A stretch of DNA of 64,000 bases from PoT sp049331405 (GTDB lineage: Bacteria; Planctomycetota; Planctomycetia; Isosphaerales; Isosphaeraceae), in assembly GCF_049331405.1 (NCBI RefSeq), contig NZ_CP186274.1, positions 6,448,001-6,512,000 of the forward strand. Direction: 5' to 3'. The position numbers were made by a program, and so were the translations under genes. Shown in pieces: positions 1 through 9,000 of this stretch. The notes under the pieces are model-generated. The model was not told where the DNA came from, ran no database searches, and worked only from the letters and a program-made list of their open reading frames with translations. The first letter of the stretch is position 1. Each line of letters opens with the position of its first letter.

Positions 1-71
1 AAATAGGGTGCAGGTTTTTTTTGAGCGAAGCCTTCTTCGTGCGGCTCATGTCCAGCAGGAGGGACCGACTC

Positions 72-1445
72 TCAAGGCTGGCGTTTCCTCGCTGGCGTGA
101 GTATCCCCTGGAAGATCAGGGCGTCGTAGGCTCGGGCGGGCACGACGTTGCGATTGGCGAAAATGCCCTCGACATGGACGCCATGCATCCAGTTGCGCAG
201 GGGGCCGGGTTCGCGGATCTGTCGGAGGTCGGCCAGGTAGAGGGGGATGCCGGCGGAGCCTGCCAGGTCCTTGAGGCTGCCGCGGGTAGGCGGGGCGACC
301 CGAGTGCGAAACTCGGCGGGCCAGCCCTCGTACTCGCCGCACTGCGAGCCGAGCACGACGAGTTCGTCGCCGAGCATCGAGCGGAGGTTGGTGCCGAGCG
401 GGAATCCCCCCTCCATGGCTGCCGAGGCCTCGCCGGAGTCATTGGATTTCGGCTGCTGCGAGGACTGGACGTGATAGTTATGGGCATACAGGAACATCTT
501 GCCCTTGGGGCCTTCGCGATCCAGGATCCAGGCGACGTTCTCGGCCATGGTTGCATCGCGCTGGTTCATCGCCGCGTCCCAACCGACGAAGCCGCCCCCC
601 TTCGTCTTGCCGAGGCCGAAGTCGCGGGGGAGGGCCCGCTGGAAGGCGGAATCCTGCACCGAGGCGACGGACTGTCGCAAGGCCCACTCGTAGTCGTCGC
701 GCGAGCTGGCGGCAACGTATCCCACGCGGTTCCTCCGGATCAGGGCCGAGAGGTCCACAAGCTTCGCCGCGACCCGGTCCTGCTCGGGCTGGGAGAGCTT
801 GAGGAATGCAGTCGTGTCCACCTTCCCCTGGATTGCGGCGTAATCGGCACGGATCGTCGGGGCCTCCTTCGACGCGACGCGATCGAGGTAGGCGAGGACG
901 GCATCGAGCGAGCGGTGCGCATTATCGAAGTACGAGCCGGCGAGGTCAAAGCCGTAGAGCCGCACTCGCCGCTCCGGTGCGACGCCCGCGTTGTACTCCC
1001 TGAGCCAGCGCACCAGCGCATGGTTCTCCTCGAAGGCTCCGAATCCATACGTGAACGCCGAGGTGATCTCTTCCGGGGTCGCCTCGATGCGCCCGAGGAC
1101 GTGGTCGTAGAGGGTCTTCGACTGGGAGAGGCCCGCCTCCAGCGCGACCGTCGTGAAGTGGCATTCGGTCACGAGATAGCGGATGAATCGGTTCCGGAGC
1201 GCCATCTCCTCGTGGGCGCCGTGGATGGTCTCGCCCATGGCCACCACGCGGGCGGGACCGATCAGCTTGCCCAGGGGGGCGAGGTCCGACTGGTCGTCGC
1301 GAGACTCGACCGTCGCGAGGCGCCTGGCGTTCGCGCCCGCCCACACGCGGAACTCATCGCGAGCTGATAGGGAATCGTCGGCCTCGGCAAACGCCGACGC
1401 GAAGGAGATGGTCGCGCAGAGGTTGATGACGATCGCACGGATCAT
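72..1445 (-). CDS. Erythromycin-esterase-family hydrolase, secreted
   Basis: A 457-residue protein resembling the erythromycin esterase (EreA/EreB) superfamily. Visible family motifs are GETIHGAHE near the N-terminus (the conserved GE..HG...E box), VALEAG, and YAHNYHVQ (the conserved AHN.H histidine box). These are the residues thought to carry the hydrolase active site in the family. The start chosen is the ATG at 1445, because it begins a clear signal peptide (IRAIVINLCATISFASAFA, cleavage probably before EADD); in-frame extension upstream to 1511 looks non-coding. It is therefore probably periplasmic or exported. Planctomycete members are rarely shown to act on macrolides, so a resistance role should not be assumed. 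It stands alone, with no recognisable operon partner. Confidence 0.85.
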   Translation of the reverse strand: MIRAIVINLCATISFASAFAEADDSLSARDEFRVWAGANARRLATVESRDDQSDLAPLGKLIGPARVVAMGETIHGAHEEMALRNRFIRYLVTECHFTTVALEAGLSQSKTLYDHVLGRIEATPEEITSAFTYGFGAFEENHALVRWLREYNAGVAPERRVRLYGFDLAGSYFDNAHRSLDAVLAYLDRVASKEAPTIRADYAAIQGKVDTTAFLKLSQPEQDRVAAKLVDLSALIRRNRVGYVAASSRDDYEWALRQSVASVQDSAFQRALPRDFGLGKTKGGGFVGWDAAMNQRDATMAENVAWILDREGPKGKMFLYAHNYHVQSSQQPKSNDSGEASAAMEGGFPLGTNLRSMLGDELVVLGSQCGEYEGWPAEFRTRVAPPTRGSLKDLAGSAGIPLYLADLRQIREPGPLRNWMHGVHVEGIFANRNVVPARAYDALIFQGILTPARKRQP

Positions 1446-1516
1446 GAGTGTGTCTTCCCGAGGTCGTCTTCGGCCCAAGGCGTTTTGTTGGCGATTGAGA
1501 CTCATTCTCAAAAAGT

Positions 1517-2172
1517 TTAGCGGTACTGATGTTGTCTGACACGTGAGAATGAGACGAAGATCGTCGCGAAACGGACAGGCCCTCGATTTCGCAAGGAATT
1601 GCGGCCGATTTGATGGCCCTCGAGTCTCGCGGCAGTGGGTCGAGCGGCGGGGATGATTGAGGGCGGTCGGAGCAACTTCACATGCAACGCGATGGCCGCG
1701 AAGGGAACCACCTCGGACGAGTTGGTCAGGGCCGTGTCGATGACCTGCTTCGCGATCGAGGCGACGTCGGGCTCGAACATGCTGGAGTTATGGAACAAGG
1801 GTCCCAGGGCATTAATCGCCGACGACTTGATTCTCGGCCTGGGGCCACTCCTCGCCGCCGCGAGCGTATCGATGATCTTCCGGTTCAAGGACGTATCGCC
1901 CGACCTGATGTCGGCCTCCAGGCAGACCTTGAGGGACACCATGGACTGGGCGGCGACCTCGGCGTGAGAGCGGCGATCAGCGCCGTGGTCGCGACCAGAA
2001 GGTCTGCGTCTAGGAGCTTGGCGAGTTCCGCAGCCGCCTGCCGACGCTCGTCGATCTCCCCCTTTTGCAAGACCCACGCCCAATGCTTGACCGGGGCGAT
2101 GATCTCCCTGACCGTGCGCACCGACCAGAGGATGCCGCCGCAGGCCGTGACGATCACCATGAGGCCTCGCAC
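1517..2172 (-). pseudogene. HEAT-repeat-like membrane-anchored protein, broken by a one-base frameshift
   Basis: Two adjacent minus-strand reading frames join into one protein-like sequence. The first frame starts at a GTG at 2172 (or the ATG at 2160) and gives a hydrophobic N-terminal segment, then KGEIDERRQAAAELAKLL and ATTALIAAL, typical of HEAT/Armadillo helices. Sense is then lost, but it continues in the next frame as AEVAAQSMVSLKVCLEAD and further helical repeats to the stop at 1517. The span is 656 nt, two more than a multiple of three, so one missing base fits. The break lies in ctcggcgtgag (1958-1968); adding one base would restore a Leu-Asp/Asn-Ala-Glu reading. It is either a pseudogene, a sequencing indel or, less likely, a programmed frameshift. 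The general build (one TM helix then HEAT repeats) is common in planctomycetes. Confidence 0.6.
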
Positions 2173-2517
2173 GCCGACGATTCCTCTCCCTTTCCCACAT
2201 TGCCCGGCGCGACCGCCGTCCCGCCCTCAGCGTTCAGGGCGGAGGTCCTTCGAGGGGAGAGCCATCCGCGGGTGAATCTCCTCGTTGATCCCTCAGTCGG
2301 CGATGACTCTCGCTCGGAGAAATGAAGACGTGTCGATTCCGAATGTTCCACTCGTGGGGTCAGATTGTGGTTGAGTTGGAGAGGAAATACAAGTTTCGGA
2401 TTCGAGCTGGCATGGATGGCCTTGCGTCGCGTGGGGATCAAAAAAACCGGCCGACGCAATGATGCGAGGCCGGTCGGTTCGATGCGGGATGGAGATGGAA
2501 GCCCGAGGGATTCGAGG
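2173..2517. other. Intergenic region between two minus-strand genes
   Basis: About 345 bases without a supported gene. It holds the terminator of the gene that ends at 2518 (see 2440-2474). The rest should contain the promoter of the broken HEAT-like gene, but no convincing -35/-10 pair was recognised. Confidence 0.5.
2440..2474 (-). terminator. Rho-independent terminator of the secreted-protein gene at 2518-3633
   Basis: Read on the minus strand, ACCGGCC (2474-2468) pairs with GGCCGGT (2452-2446). A second short CGCA/TGCG stem lies inside the loop, and the hairpin is followed immediately by a run of seven T (2446-2440). Position and polarity fit termination of the upstream gene. Confidence 0.8.
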
Positions 2518-3633
2518 TCATTGCGACGAGGACGAATTTCCGCCGCCGGTCAGGTGGTCCCAGCTCAGGCTGTTGAAGAACGAGGAGGCGGCGTTCCCCA
2601 CCTTGCTCGCGGCCGACTCAGCCGAGCTGACGACGCCGCCGGCGCCTCGCTCGACGTTCTGCGCCACGCCCGAGAGCGGGCCGTTCACGGCGTCGGCCAG
2701 GGTCGGGTAGAGCTGCATGTAGATCTGCCGCTGGCGGAACGACTTGGCCGGCGCGAAGCGGAGGTTGAAGGCCTGCATGAACGCGAGGAGGTCGCCCACG
2801 GTGGACCCCTGGTACTTCTCGAGCTCCGCGAGGATCTGGTCCACGTTCGTGCTGTGCAGCATCTTCGTCAGGCCGGCCAGCGACTTGATGTAGTCGCGCG
2901 CCGGGATGTAGTCGTCGCTATTGGTCGGGACGGCCTTCTCGAAGTGGACGCGGAGCATCTTGACCGCGTCGCCGATGGCCTGGATCGACCTGGGATGCAG
3001 GTCCCCCTGCTTGTCCTCTTCGAGGGCGGCGTTGATCGCCTTCTTGACCGCGTCGCGATCCTTGGCGAAGTCGTCGGTGTTGAGGGCGAGGGGCCAGCCC
3101 TCCTTGGTCGTGATCCGATCGAGGCAGATCGTCATGCCCTCGGAGGCGAACTCGAAGGGGATGTCCTGGATGACCTCGCGCGGCAAGGGGGTGCGGGTCT
3201 GCTTATACGCCGTGCGGAAGACCTCGGGGTGCTGGAGGATGTCGAGCAGGACGTTGAGAGAGTCGCCGTCCTGGATGTCGCGCGTCTCGGGGTGGTTGCG
3301 GAGCCGGTCGTAGATCTCGGCCTGGGCCTTGTCGTTGGTGGCCTGCCGCTGCTGCCTCATGAGGTAGTTCGAGACGTTGAGGGCGTGCTGCGATTCCCAG
3401 ACGGCCTGGTTCCAGCGCATGACGCTGTCGGTATTGATCGACGCCGCCTGGGCATTCTCCAGGTTCCCCTGGCCGACCCCCGCACTGAAGGCGCCGAGGC
3501 CCCGGCCGATATCCCCCTGCACCGTCGAGCCTCCCCAGCCTCCCCAGCCGTAGCCATACTGGGCCGAGGCATCGCGGGGCGTGCCGATGGCGGCGAGGGC
3601 GATACCGAATCCAATGAGCAGATGTTGTCGCAT
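2518..3633 (-). CDS. Secreted protein of unknown function
   Basis: A 371-residue protein. The ATG at 3633 is preferred because AGGGA lies upstream with good spacing and the first 24 residues form a signal peptide (RQHLLIGFGIALAAIG...ASAQ). The mature N-terminus is rich in Gly/Tyr/Trp (YGYGWGGWGG), followed by a long, mostly helical, charged region and a Ser/Gly/Ala-rich C-terminus ending in SSSSQ. I do not recognise a named domain. Proteins of this build (signal peptide, Gly-rich stretch, helical body) are frequent in planctomycete genomes and probably act in the periplasm or cell wall. It has its own terminator downstream and seems monocistronic. Confidence 0.8.
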   Translation of the reverse strand: MRQHLLIGFGIALAAIGTPRDASAQYGYGWGGWGGSTVQGDIGRGLGAFSAGVGQGNLENAQAASINTDSVMRWNQAVWESQHALNVSNYLMRQQRQATNDKAQAEIYDRLRNHPETRDIQDGDSLNVLLDILQHPEVFRTAYKQTRTPLPREVIQDIPFEFASEGMTICLDRITTKEGWPLALNTDDFAKDRDAVKKAINAALEEDKQGDLHPRSIQAIGDAVKMLRVHFEKAVPTNSDDYIPARDYIKSLAGLTKMLHSTNVDQILAELEKYQGSTVGDLLAFMQAFNLRFAPAKSFRQRQIYMQLYPTLADAVNGPLSGVAQNVERGAGGVVSSAESAASKVGNAASSFFNSLSWDHLTGGGNSSSSQ

Positions 3634-3795
3634 TATGGATTTCCCTGCTTGGAGAGCGATCGCGGGCCGAGAGGTTCCGCGCGAGATCGAGCCCGGCCCG
3701 CGGTGGTCGTCGAACCTATCCACTCATCGTACCCCGACCGCTCTCCAACCGGGAATGCTCCGCCTTCGCACCCATGGCGATTTCGCGACGACCGA

Positions 3796-4959
3796 TCAGG
3801 AGTCGCACGACTCAAAAATCGTCGCGACCCCCTGCCCCTGGCCGACGCACATCGTGGCAAGGCCGAACCTGGCCCCCTCGTCGCGCATCCGGTGGAGCAA
3901 GGTCGTGGCGATCCTCGCGCCGCTGGCTCCCAGGGGGTGGCCGATGGCGATGGCGCCTCCTCGCGTATTGACCTTCGACTCGTCGATGCCGAGGAGCTTG
4001 AGCACGCTGAGCACCTGCACGGCGAAGGCCTCGTTCAATTCGATGCAGCCGATGTCGTCGAGCGAGAGCCCGGCCTTCGCCAGGGCCTTCTTGACGGCCG
4101 GGACCGGGCCGATGCCCATCTCGGCGGGATCGACGCCCGCCACGCCTACCGACCGGATCTTCGCCAGGGGCTTCATGCCAAGCTCGCGGCAGGTCTCCTC
4201 CGACATGATCAGCAGCGCCGAGGCCCCCACGTTCGTCGGCGAGCTATTTCCCGCCGTCACCGAGCCGCCGGCCGGGTTGAAGGCCGGAGGGAGCGCGGCG
4301 AGGGCCTCCGAGGTCGTGTCGCGCCGGATGCACTGGTCCTCGACGATGAGGGCCTTGCGACCTTGGTCGTCGCGGCCCCAGGTGGGGATGACCTCCGACT
4401 TGAAGTCTCCTCGATCCGTCGCGGCGGCGGCGAGCTGGTGACTTCGAAGAGCGTAGTCATCCTGGGGCTGGCGGGGGATCCGATACTTGGCCGCCAGATA
4501 TTCGGCGGTCAACCCCATGTTCATGACGCCCTCGGTGTGGAGTCGCGAGATGCCGGCATAGGGGTTGTAGTCCTTGCTCATCGGCACGTGATCCATGTGC
4601 TCGACGCCCCCGGCGATCTGCACGTCGGCGAAGTCGGCGGCGATGCTCATGGCCGCGTCGTTGATCGCCTGCAGGCTCGAGGCGCAGTTGCGGTTGATCG
4701 TCACGCCCGCGGTCTCGACGGGTAGGCCCGCCGCGAGCGCCGCGATCCGGGCGATGTCGAACCCCTGCTCCCCCTGCTGCTGCACGCATCCCCAGCGCAC
4801 GTCTTCGATCCTGGCCGGGTCGATCCCGGTCCGTTCCACCAGGCTCCTGATCAGATCGGCGGAGAGATCCTCGGAGCGGACGTCGCGGAAGATCCCCTTG
4901 TCCGCCGAGGCCCGGCCCACGGGTGTCCGCACGGCATCAACGACGACCGCGTGTCTCAT
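3796..4959 (-). CDS. fadA: Acetyl-CoA C-acyltransferase (thiolase, FadA-type)
   Basis: A 387-residue thiolase, the usual length. It would catalyse CoA-dependent cleavage of 3-ketoacyl-CoA to acetyl-CoA and a shortened acyl-CoA, the last step of beta-oxidation. The nucleophile cysteine is at about residue 92 (NRNCASS), the catalytic histidine lies in GGAIAIGHPLGASGAR, and the second catalytic cysteine in MCVGQGQG. The last motif has Gln where many biosynthetic thiolases have Gly; FadA-type enzymes also vary here. The start at 4959 is chosen over the ATG at 4968 because GAGGAG lies nine bases upstream of 4959 but abuts 4968. No fadB-like partner is adjacent; an acyl-CoA dehydrogenase lies 2 kb away on the other strand. 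A biosynthetic acetyl-CoA acetyltransferase role is the main alternative. Confidence 0.9.
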   Translation of the reverse strand: MRHAVVVDAVRTPVGRASADKGIFRDVRSEDLSADLIRSLVERTGIDPARIEDVRWGCVQQQGEQGFDIARIAALAAGLPVETAGVTINRNCASSLQAINDAAMSIAADFADVQIAGGVEHMDHVPMSKDYNPYAGISRLHTEGVMNMGLTAEYLAAKYRIPRQPQDDYALRSHQLAAAATDRGDFKSEVIPTWGRDDQGRKALIVEDQCIRRDTTSEALAALPPAFNPAGGSVTAGNSSPTNVGASALLIMSEETCRELGMKPLAKIRSVGVAGVDPAEMGIGPVPAVKKALAKAGLSLDDIGCIELNEAFAVQVLSVLKLLGIDESKVNTRGGAIAIGHPLGASGARIATTLLHRMRDEGARFGLATMCVGQGQGVATIFESCDS

Positions 4960-5459
4960 CGGAATCATCTCCTCTATGGACTCACGACCCACTAGACGGC
5001 GAAGCGATCGACCTCGGTCGGTCTACCTTCATGGATGTCCATACGCGGGAAATGGCGCGGGAGCCCGGAATCCGAGGGAAAGAACCTCAGGATCCGGTCC
5101 TCTTACTGTTAGCCGAACCCCGCGACGATCCAGCCTCTTTCGACGTGATACCGACCGATCGTCGGAGAAAACGAACGTGATCCCCTCTCCTGCAATGCTA
5201 TGCCTTGAGGGGGCCCGGGACAACATTCCCGGGCCGCGAACGGCCGCAGGGACGGCCTCGCCTACACTCCTACGTCGCCGGAGTCGCTTATGGTACGGGG
5301 CGCGTCGCGAAATGTTGATGGGAAGGGTTCGATTGTATCGAACATGAGGGGCTGCGGGCTTGGTCGAGAGGACGAGTTCGCGGCGGAATCGAGCCCCTCG
5401 TCGTGGGCGCGAGTCCCGAATCCCCACGCCGCCGATGCGATGGGGGCTGTTCGGGATCC
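4960..5459. other. Intergenic region, no gene recognised
   Basis: About 500 bases between the thiolase start and the end of the zinc-ribbon gene. Translations in all frames are low-complexity Arg/Pro-rich and unconvincing. It contains a perfect 9-bp hairpin (ggcccggga 5212-5220, tcccgggcc 5227-5235, six-base loop) without a T-run. Confidence 0.5.
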
Positions 5460-6209
5460 TCAGCCGGCCGTCTGGGCCGTCTGCTTGCCGTTGAGTCGCC
5501 AACGGCTGCCTTCGAGCGTCCAGTGCATGATGAGTTCGAGGGGTTGGATCGAGGAGCCATCGGAAGCCGCGCCGCTCGAGTCCGTCGTCGGGGCGGGCGT
5601 TGCGGGGCCCGGATAGACGAAGGCCCGGGATTCGCCGACCCGTTTCTCGTCGTCCTGGGACATGACGACCACCGTCAGGTGGGTGGTGTTCGTCTTCCAA
5701 CGCTCGCGGGCCTTGACGAGCCTGGGATGGACGGCTTCATACCATCGTGCGACGTCCTCGGCGGTGCCTGACGACGCGACGGCCTTGACGGAGTCGAGGT
5801 CATCCGCGGTGAACTGGGTCGCGGCGAGATTCGTGACATCGGTCAGGTTCTCGGGCGCGGCGTTCATCAGGGTCCAGCCGATGCCGAGGACGACGATGAC
5901 GGCCGCCGCGATGCCCAGTTGCTTGGGCGAGGCCGTCTTCAGGATCTCCCGAAAACCATCGAGCCCGCCGGTCAGGTTGTCCGCCAGATTCTCGATGCCC
6001 TCGGACGCGGAGGCGCGACGTTCCTCCTCGACGGGCTTCGGATTGACCTTAAGCACGTCGCCGAGGGGTTCCCCGAGGACGGTCCGCTCGGCGGGGGTCA
6101 TGTGGAAGACCACGCGGCACTTCTTGCAGACGAGGCGCGTGTTGACCTTCTGCTTCGGGATCGTCCCGCCCCGGCCGCAACTGGGACATGCCAGTTCAAG
6201 CATCGACAT
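5460..6209 (-). CDS. Zinc-ribbon protein with one membrane helix (MJ0042-like)
   Basis: A 249-residue protein. The N-terminus has two CxxC knuckles about 20 residues apart (CPSCGRGG... and CKKC), a zinc-ribbon layout like the MJ0042 family found at the N-terminus of many planctomycete and delta-proteobacterial membrane proteins. A charged linker follows, then a single hydrophobic helix (LGIAAAVIVVLGIGWTLMNA, around residues 100-120) and a C-terminal domain of about 120 residues that should lie outside the cytoplasm. The start at 6209 is supported by AAGGTG five bases upstream; an alternative is the second Met two codons later. The C-terminal half resembles no domain I can name. It is divergent from the small membrane protein at 6500. 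Confidence 0.75.
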   Translation of the reverse strand: MSMLELACPSCGRGGTIPKQKVNTRLVCKKCRVVFHMTPAERTVLGEPLGDVLKVNPKPVEEERRASASEGIENLADNLTGGLDGFREILKTASPKQLGIAAAVIVVLGIGWTLMNAAPENLTDVTNLAATQFTADDLDSVKAVASSGTAEDVARWYEAVHPRLVKARERWKTNTTHLTVVVMSQDDEKRVGESRAFVYPGPATPAPTTDSSGAASDGSSIQPLELIMHWTLEGSRWRLNGKQTAQTAG

Positions 6210-6400
6210 ACGAGCACCTTGGAGCTTGCCTACTCGTGATTCATACGCCCTGGGGCGATCTCGCACCCGGCGGAAGATAGCGGCTGAGTCTTAAGACTTT
6301 CTGAAGATACTGCGGAGGATTGGCTCAGACCTGGAAAGCAAGGCTATTCATGAATTTGCGATGAGCGAGATCGAAGTGAGATATGAAGCGACAAGTCGAG

Positions 6401-6424
6401 ATCCGAGCGATCGGTCGGATTTTT
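6401..6424 (+). terminator. Short terminator-like hairpin in a leader region
   Basis: ATCCGA (6401-6406) pairs with TCGGAT (6415-6420), followed by five T. It lies between divergent genes, so it does not end an obvious plus-strand gene. The stem is only six base pairs. Confidence 0.3.
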
Positions 6425-6432
6425 CTCTCGAT

Positions 6433-6462
6433 TTGTGGGCGGGTCGTTTAATAACCTAGGAT
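6433..6462 (+). promoter_or_regulatory. Candidate sigma-70-type promoter of the 6500 gene
   Basis: TTGTGG (6433-6438), an 18-base spacer and TAGGAT (6457-6462), about 37 bases before the start codon at 6500. The spacing is plausible but neither box is perfect. Confidence 0.35.
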
Positions 6463-6499
6463 TGCGTGCCTCGAAGGCGAGACGTTAAGGAGAGATTCG

Positions 6500-6937
6500 A
6501 TGCGAAGTCGCGTCATCAGCAATATCCTGGGCTTGATCGGCGCGGTGATCGGCGGGATCGCGGGCGTCTTCGTCTTCAGATGGCTCCTCGGCCAGGGGCT
6601 CTACGGGCTGATGATCCCTGGGGCCCTTGTGGGCCTGGGGTGCAGCCAGCTCTCGCTCCATCGCTCGGTCCCACGGGGGGTTGTGTGCGGCCTGGGTGCG
6701 ATCGGCCTCGCCCTGTTCTGCGAGTGGAAGCACTTCCCCTTCGTGGACAACAAGGAATTCGGATACTTCCTCGGCCATCTCAATGACCTGAAGGTTCCCA
6801 CGCAGTTGATGGTGGTCCTCGGCGGTGTCTTCGCGTTCTGGTTCGCGAAGGATTCGAGCCCCTGGCTGGGGCGCTTGCTCCCCCACCCCGCCCCGGCGGC
6901 GCGTGAGGGAACGAAGGTTGAACCGCCCGCCGAATGA
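6500..6937 (+). CDS. Small polytopic membrane protein, function unknown
   Basis: A 145-residue hydrophobic protein. The ATG at 6500 follows a good ribosome site (TAAGGAGAG, 6485-6493). About four hydrophobic helices can be seen: ILGLIGAVIGGIAGVFVFRWLL, a Gly-rich second stretch (GLMIPGALVGLGCSQLSL), a third after RSVPRGVVCGLGAIGLALF, and TQLMVVLGGVFAFWFA. The C-terminus is a short Pro/Ala-rich cytoplasmic-type tail. I do not recognise the family. It is followed after 122 bases by the acyl-CoA dehydrogenase, but a shared transcript is only a guess. Confidence 0.75.
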   Translation: MRSRVISNILGLIGAVIGGIAGVFVFRWLLGQGLYGLMIPGALVGLGCSQLSLHRSVPRGVVCGLGAIGLALFCEWKHFPFVDNKEFGYFLGHLNDLKVPTQLMVVLGGVFAFWFAKDSSPWLGRLLPHPAPAAREGTKVEPPAE

Positions 6938-7059
6938 GGGGCCGCCCGGCTCCACGTTTCCTTTCGAAGCGGCGGCGCGCTAAGATTGGGGTAGAGCAGC
7001 CCTCCGAACATCCCCGGCCGATCGGTGCGACGATCGGTCCTCTCGTTGTGGAGGCCGTC

Positions 7060-8874
7060 ATGTCCACGTCCGCCGCCGATCGCGCATCGTCTGCCGCCGC
7101 ACAGCAAGACCTCGAACGGGCCAAGCAGGTCCGCCAGGCCGAGGAGCTACTCTTCTCCGGGCCGAAGGTCGAGGCCGGGTTCGCCAAGGCCTTATTCCGC
7201 GGCGAGTTCCGCGGCGACGTCCTCTTCCCCTATCCCGAGCTCAGTTCGGCCGACCAGGCCCGCGTCGACGAGGCCGTGACGAAGCTCCGCGCCTTCGCCA
7301 GGACGGGCATCGACGCCGCGGCCATCGACCGCGAGGCGGATATCCCGCCGAGCGTGATCCAGGGGCTCGGCGAGCTCGGGGTCCTCGGGATGACGGCCCC
7401 CGAGGAGTTCGGTGGCCGCGGGTTCTCGCAGTCGGCCTATTGCCGGATCATGGAGGTGATCGGGGGGCATTGTTCCTCCACGGCGGTCTTCGTCAACGCC
7501 CACCACTCCATCGGCATCAGGGCCCTGCTCCTGTTCGGGACCGCCGAGCAGAAACAGCGCTGGCTGCCGTCGTTGACGCGAGGCGAGAAGCTCGCGGCCT
7601 TCGCCCTCACCGAGGCCGAGGCCGGCTCCGACGCCAGCAACGTCCAGACGCAGGCCATCCCCTCCGAAGATGGTCAGACCTATCGCCTGACCGGCACCAA
7701 GCGGTACATCACCAACGGGGGGATTGCCGACGTCCTCACGGTCATGGCCCGCACCCCGGATCCCAAGGGGGGCGAGTCCAAGGTCACGGCCTTCCTCGTC
7801 ACGCCCGACATGCCCGGCTTCGAGGTCGTCGAGGCCCGGATGCCCAAGTGCGGGATTCGAGGCACGGCGACGGCCAGGCTCGCCTTCCACGACATGCCCG
7901 TGCCCGCCTCGAACATTCTCGGGCCTTTGGGCAAGGGATTGAAGGTCGCGCTGACGGTCCTCGACTTCGGCCGCACGACCTTCGGCGCGAGCTGCACCGG
8001 CGCGGCCAAGACTTGCCTCGAGGCCGCCACCAGGCATGCGGCCAAGCGTCGCCAGTTCGGCCGGCCGCTCGCGGACCTGGAACTGATCAAGAAGAAGCTG
8101 GCCTACCTCGCGGCCACCGTGTATGCGATGGAGGCGACCACCTACGAGACGGCCGCCCTGATCGACCGGGGCGCCGAGGATTACATGCTCGAGACGGCCA
8201 TCCTCAAGGTCTTCTCGACCGAGATGCTCTGGCAAGGCGTGTATGAAACCCTCCAGGTCCACGGCGGCCAGGGTTACTTCAGCGACGAGCCCTATGAGCG
8301 GATGATGCGCGATGCCCGCATCAACACGATCGGCGAGGGGGCCAACGAGGTCCTCAAGGCCTTCATCGCCCTCGTCGGCATGCGCGACGTCGGCGAGGGG
8401 TTCAAGGGGACGCTCGAAGGGCTCAAGTCGCCGACCCGGTTCGTTCCCACGCTCTGGAAATTCGGGCGAGAGCGCTTCGCGAGGATGGTCCGCCCGGCGA
8501 CGATCCCGGTGGCCTCGAGCATGCTGCGTCCCCAGGCCGCTGCCATCGCCAGGCGTGTGAGCCGCTTCAACGCGGCGATCGAGCATTCCCTGATCAAGTA
8601 CCGCGAATCGATCCTCGATCGCCAATATGTGCAGGAGCGAATCGCGGATGGGGCCATCGCGCTGGTGACGGCCGCGTGTACCCTCGCACGGCTCGACCGT
8701 TCGCTCGTCCGCGACGATGCGATCCCCGCCGAACGCGAGGCCGCCGAGCTCTACTTGCGCATGGCCAATCGCCGGTTCGACCAGGCCCTGCGCGACCTCG
8801 CGGATAACGACGATCACCAGACGAACCAGACCGCCAACCTCGTCCTGCGACAACAGGTGTCGCGGGGTTTTTGA
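7060..8874 (+). CDS. Acyl-CoA dehydrogenase, long form with C-terminal extension
   Basis: A 604-residue flavoprotein that would oxidise acyl-CoA to trans-2-enoyl-CoA. It is longer than the roughly 380-residue short/medium-chain enzymes and close to the VLCAD-like group. The N-terminal helical domain leads into the FAD/substrate motifs FALTEAEAGSDAS and YRLTGTKRYITNG. The middle beta domain follows (KCGIRGTATARLAF), then the C-terminal helical domain with RRQFGRPLADLELIK and VHGGQGYFSDEPYERMMRDARI. IGEGANEVLKAFI carries the position of the catalytic base. About 170 extra residues after it form a further helical domain, as in VLCAD-type enzymes. The ATG at 7060 is preceded by GGAGG; upstream in-frame sequence is not protein-like. 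No electron-transfer flavoprotein genes are adjacent. Confidence 0.92.
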   Translation: MSTSAADRASSAAAQQDLERAKQVRQAEELLFSGPKVEAGFAKALFRGEFRGDVLFPYPELSSADQARVDEAVTKLRAFARTGIDAAAIDREADIPPSVIQGLGELGVLGMTAPEEFGGRGFSQSAYCRIMEVIGGHCSSTAVFVNAHHSIGIRALLLFGTAEQKQRWLPSLTRGEKLAAFALTEAEAGSDASNVQTQAIPSEDGQTYRLTGTKRYITNGGIADVLTVMARTPDPKGGESKVTAFLVTPDMPGFEVVEARMPKCGIRGTATARLAFHDMPVPASNILGPLGKGLKVALTVLDFGRTTFGASCTGAAKTCLEAATRHAAKRRQFGRPLADLELIKKKLAYLAATVYAMEATTYETAALIDRGAEDYMLETAILKVFSTEMLWQGVYETLQVHGGQGYFSDEPYERMMRDARINTIGEGANEVLKAFIALVGMRDVGEGFKGTLEGLKSPTRFVPTLWKFGRERFARMVRPATIPVASSMLRPQAAAIARRVSRFNAAIEHSLIKYRESILDRQYVQERIADGAIALVTAACTLARLDRSLVRDDAIPAEREAAELYLRMANRRFDQALRDLADNDDHQTNQTANLVLRQQVSRGF

Positions 8875-9000
8875 GGTCTCGACCATCGGGAGGGATCGAA
8901 GGGTTCGCCGAGATGGACTCTTGACCGACGCTCCGGGACGTGGCGGAATCTCCACTGGCGTCCCGTTTGTGATGTCCGTCACGAGTCCGTCGAGGTTTGC

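Noticed and set aside
72..1445. Macrolide-resistance gene
   Set aside because: Although the fold family is that of erythromycin esterases, the protein is secreted and not in a resistance context; resistance is not supported.
2365..4725. Very long open frame on the plus strand (786 codons)
   Set aside because: It lies antisense to the secreted protein and the thiolase, whose motifs are clear. Its translation is Arg/Gly/Val/Leu-rich without motifs, a typical shadow in GC-rich DNA.
5212..5235. 9-bp hairpin in the 5-kb intergenic region
   Set aside because: No T-run and not at the end of a gene; not called a terminator.
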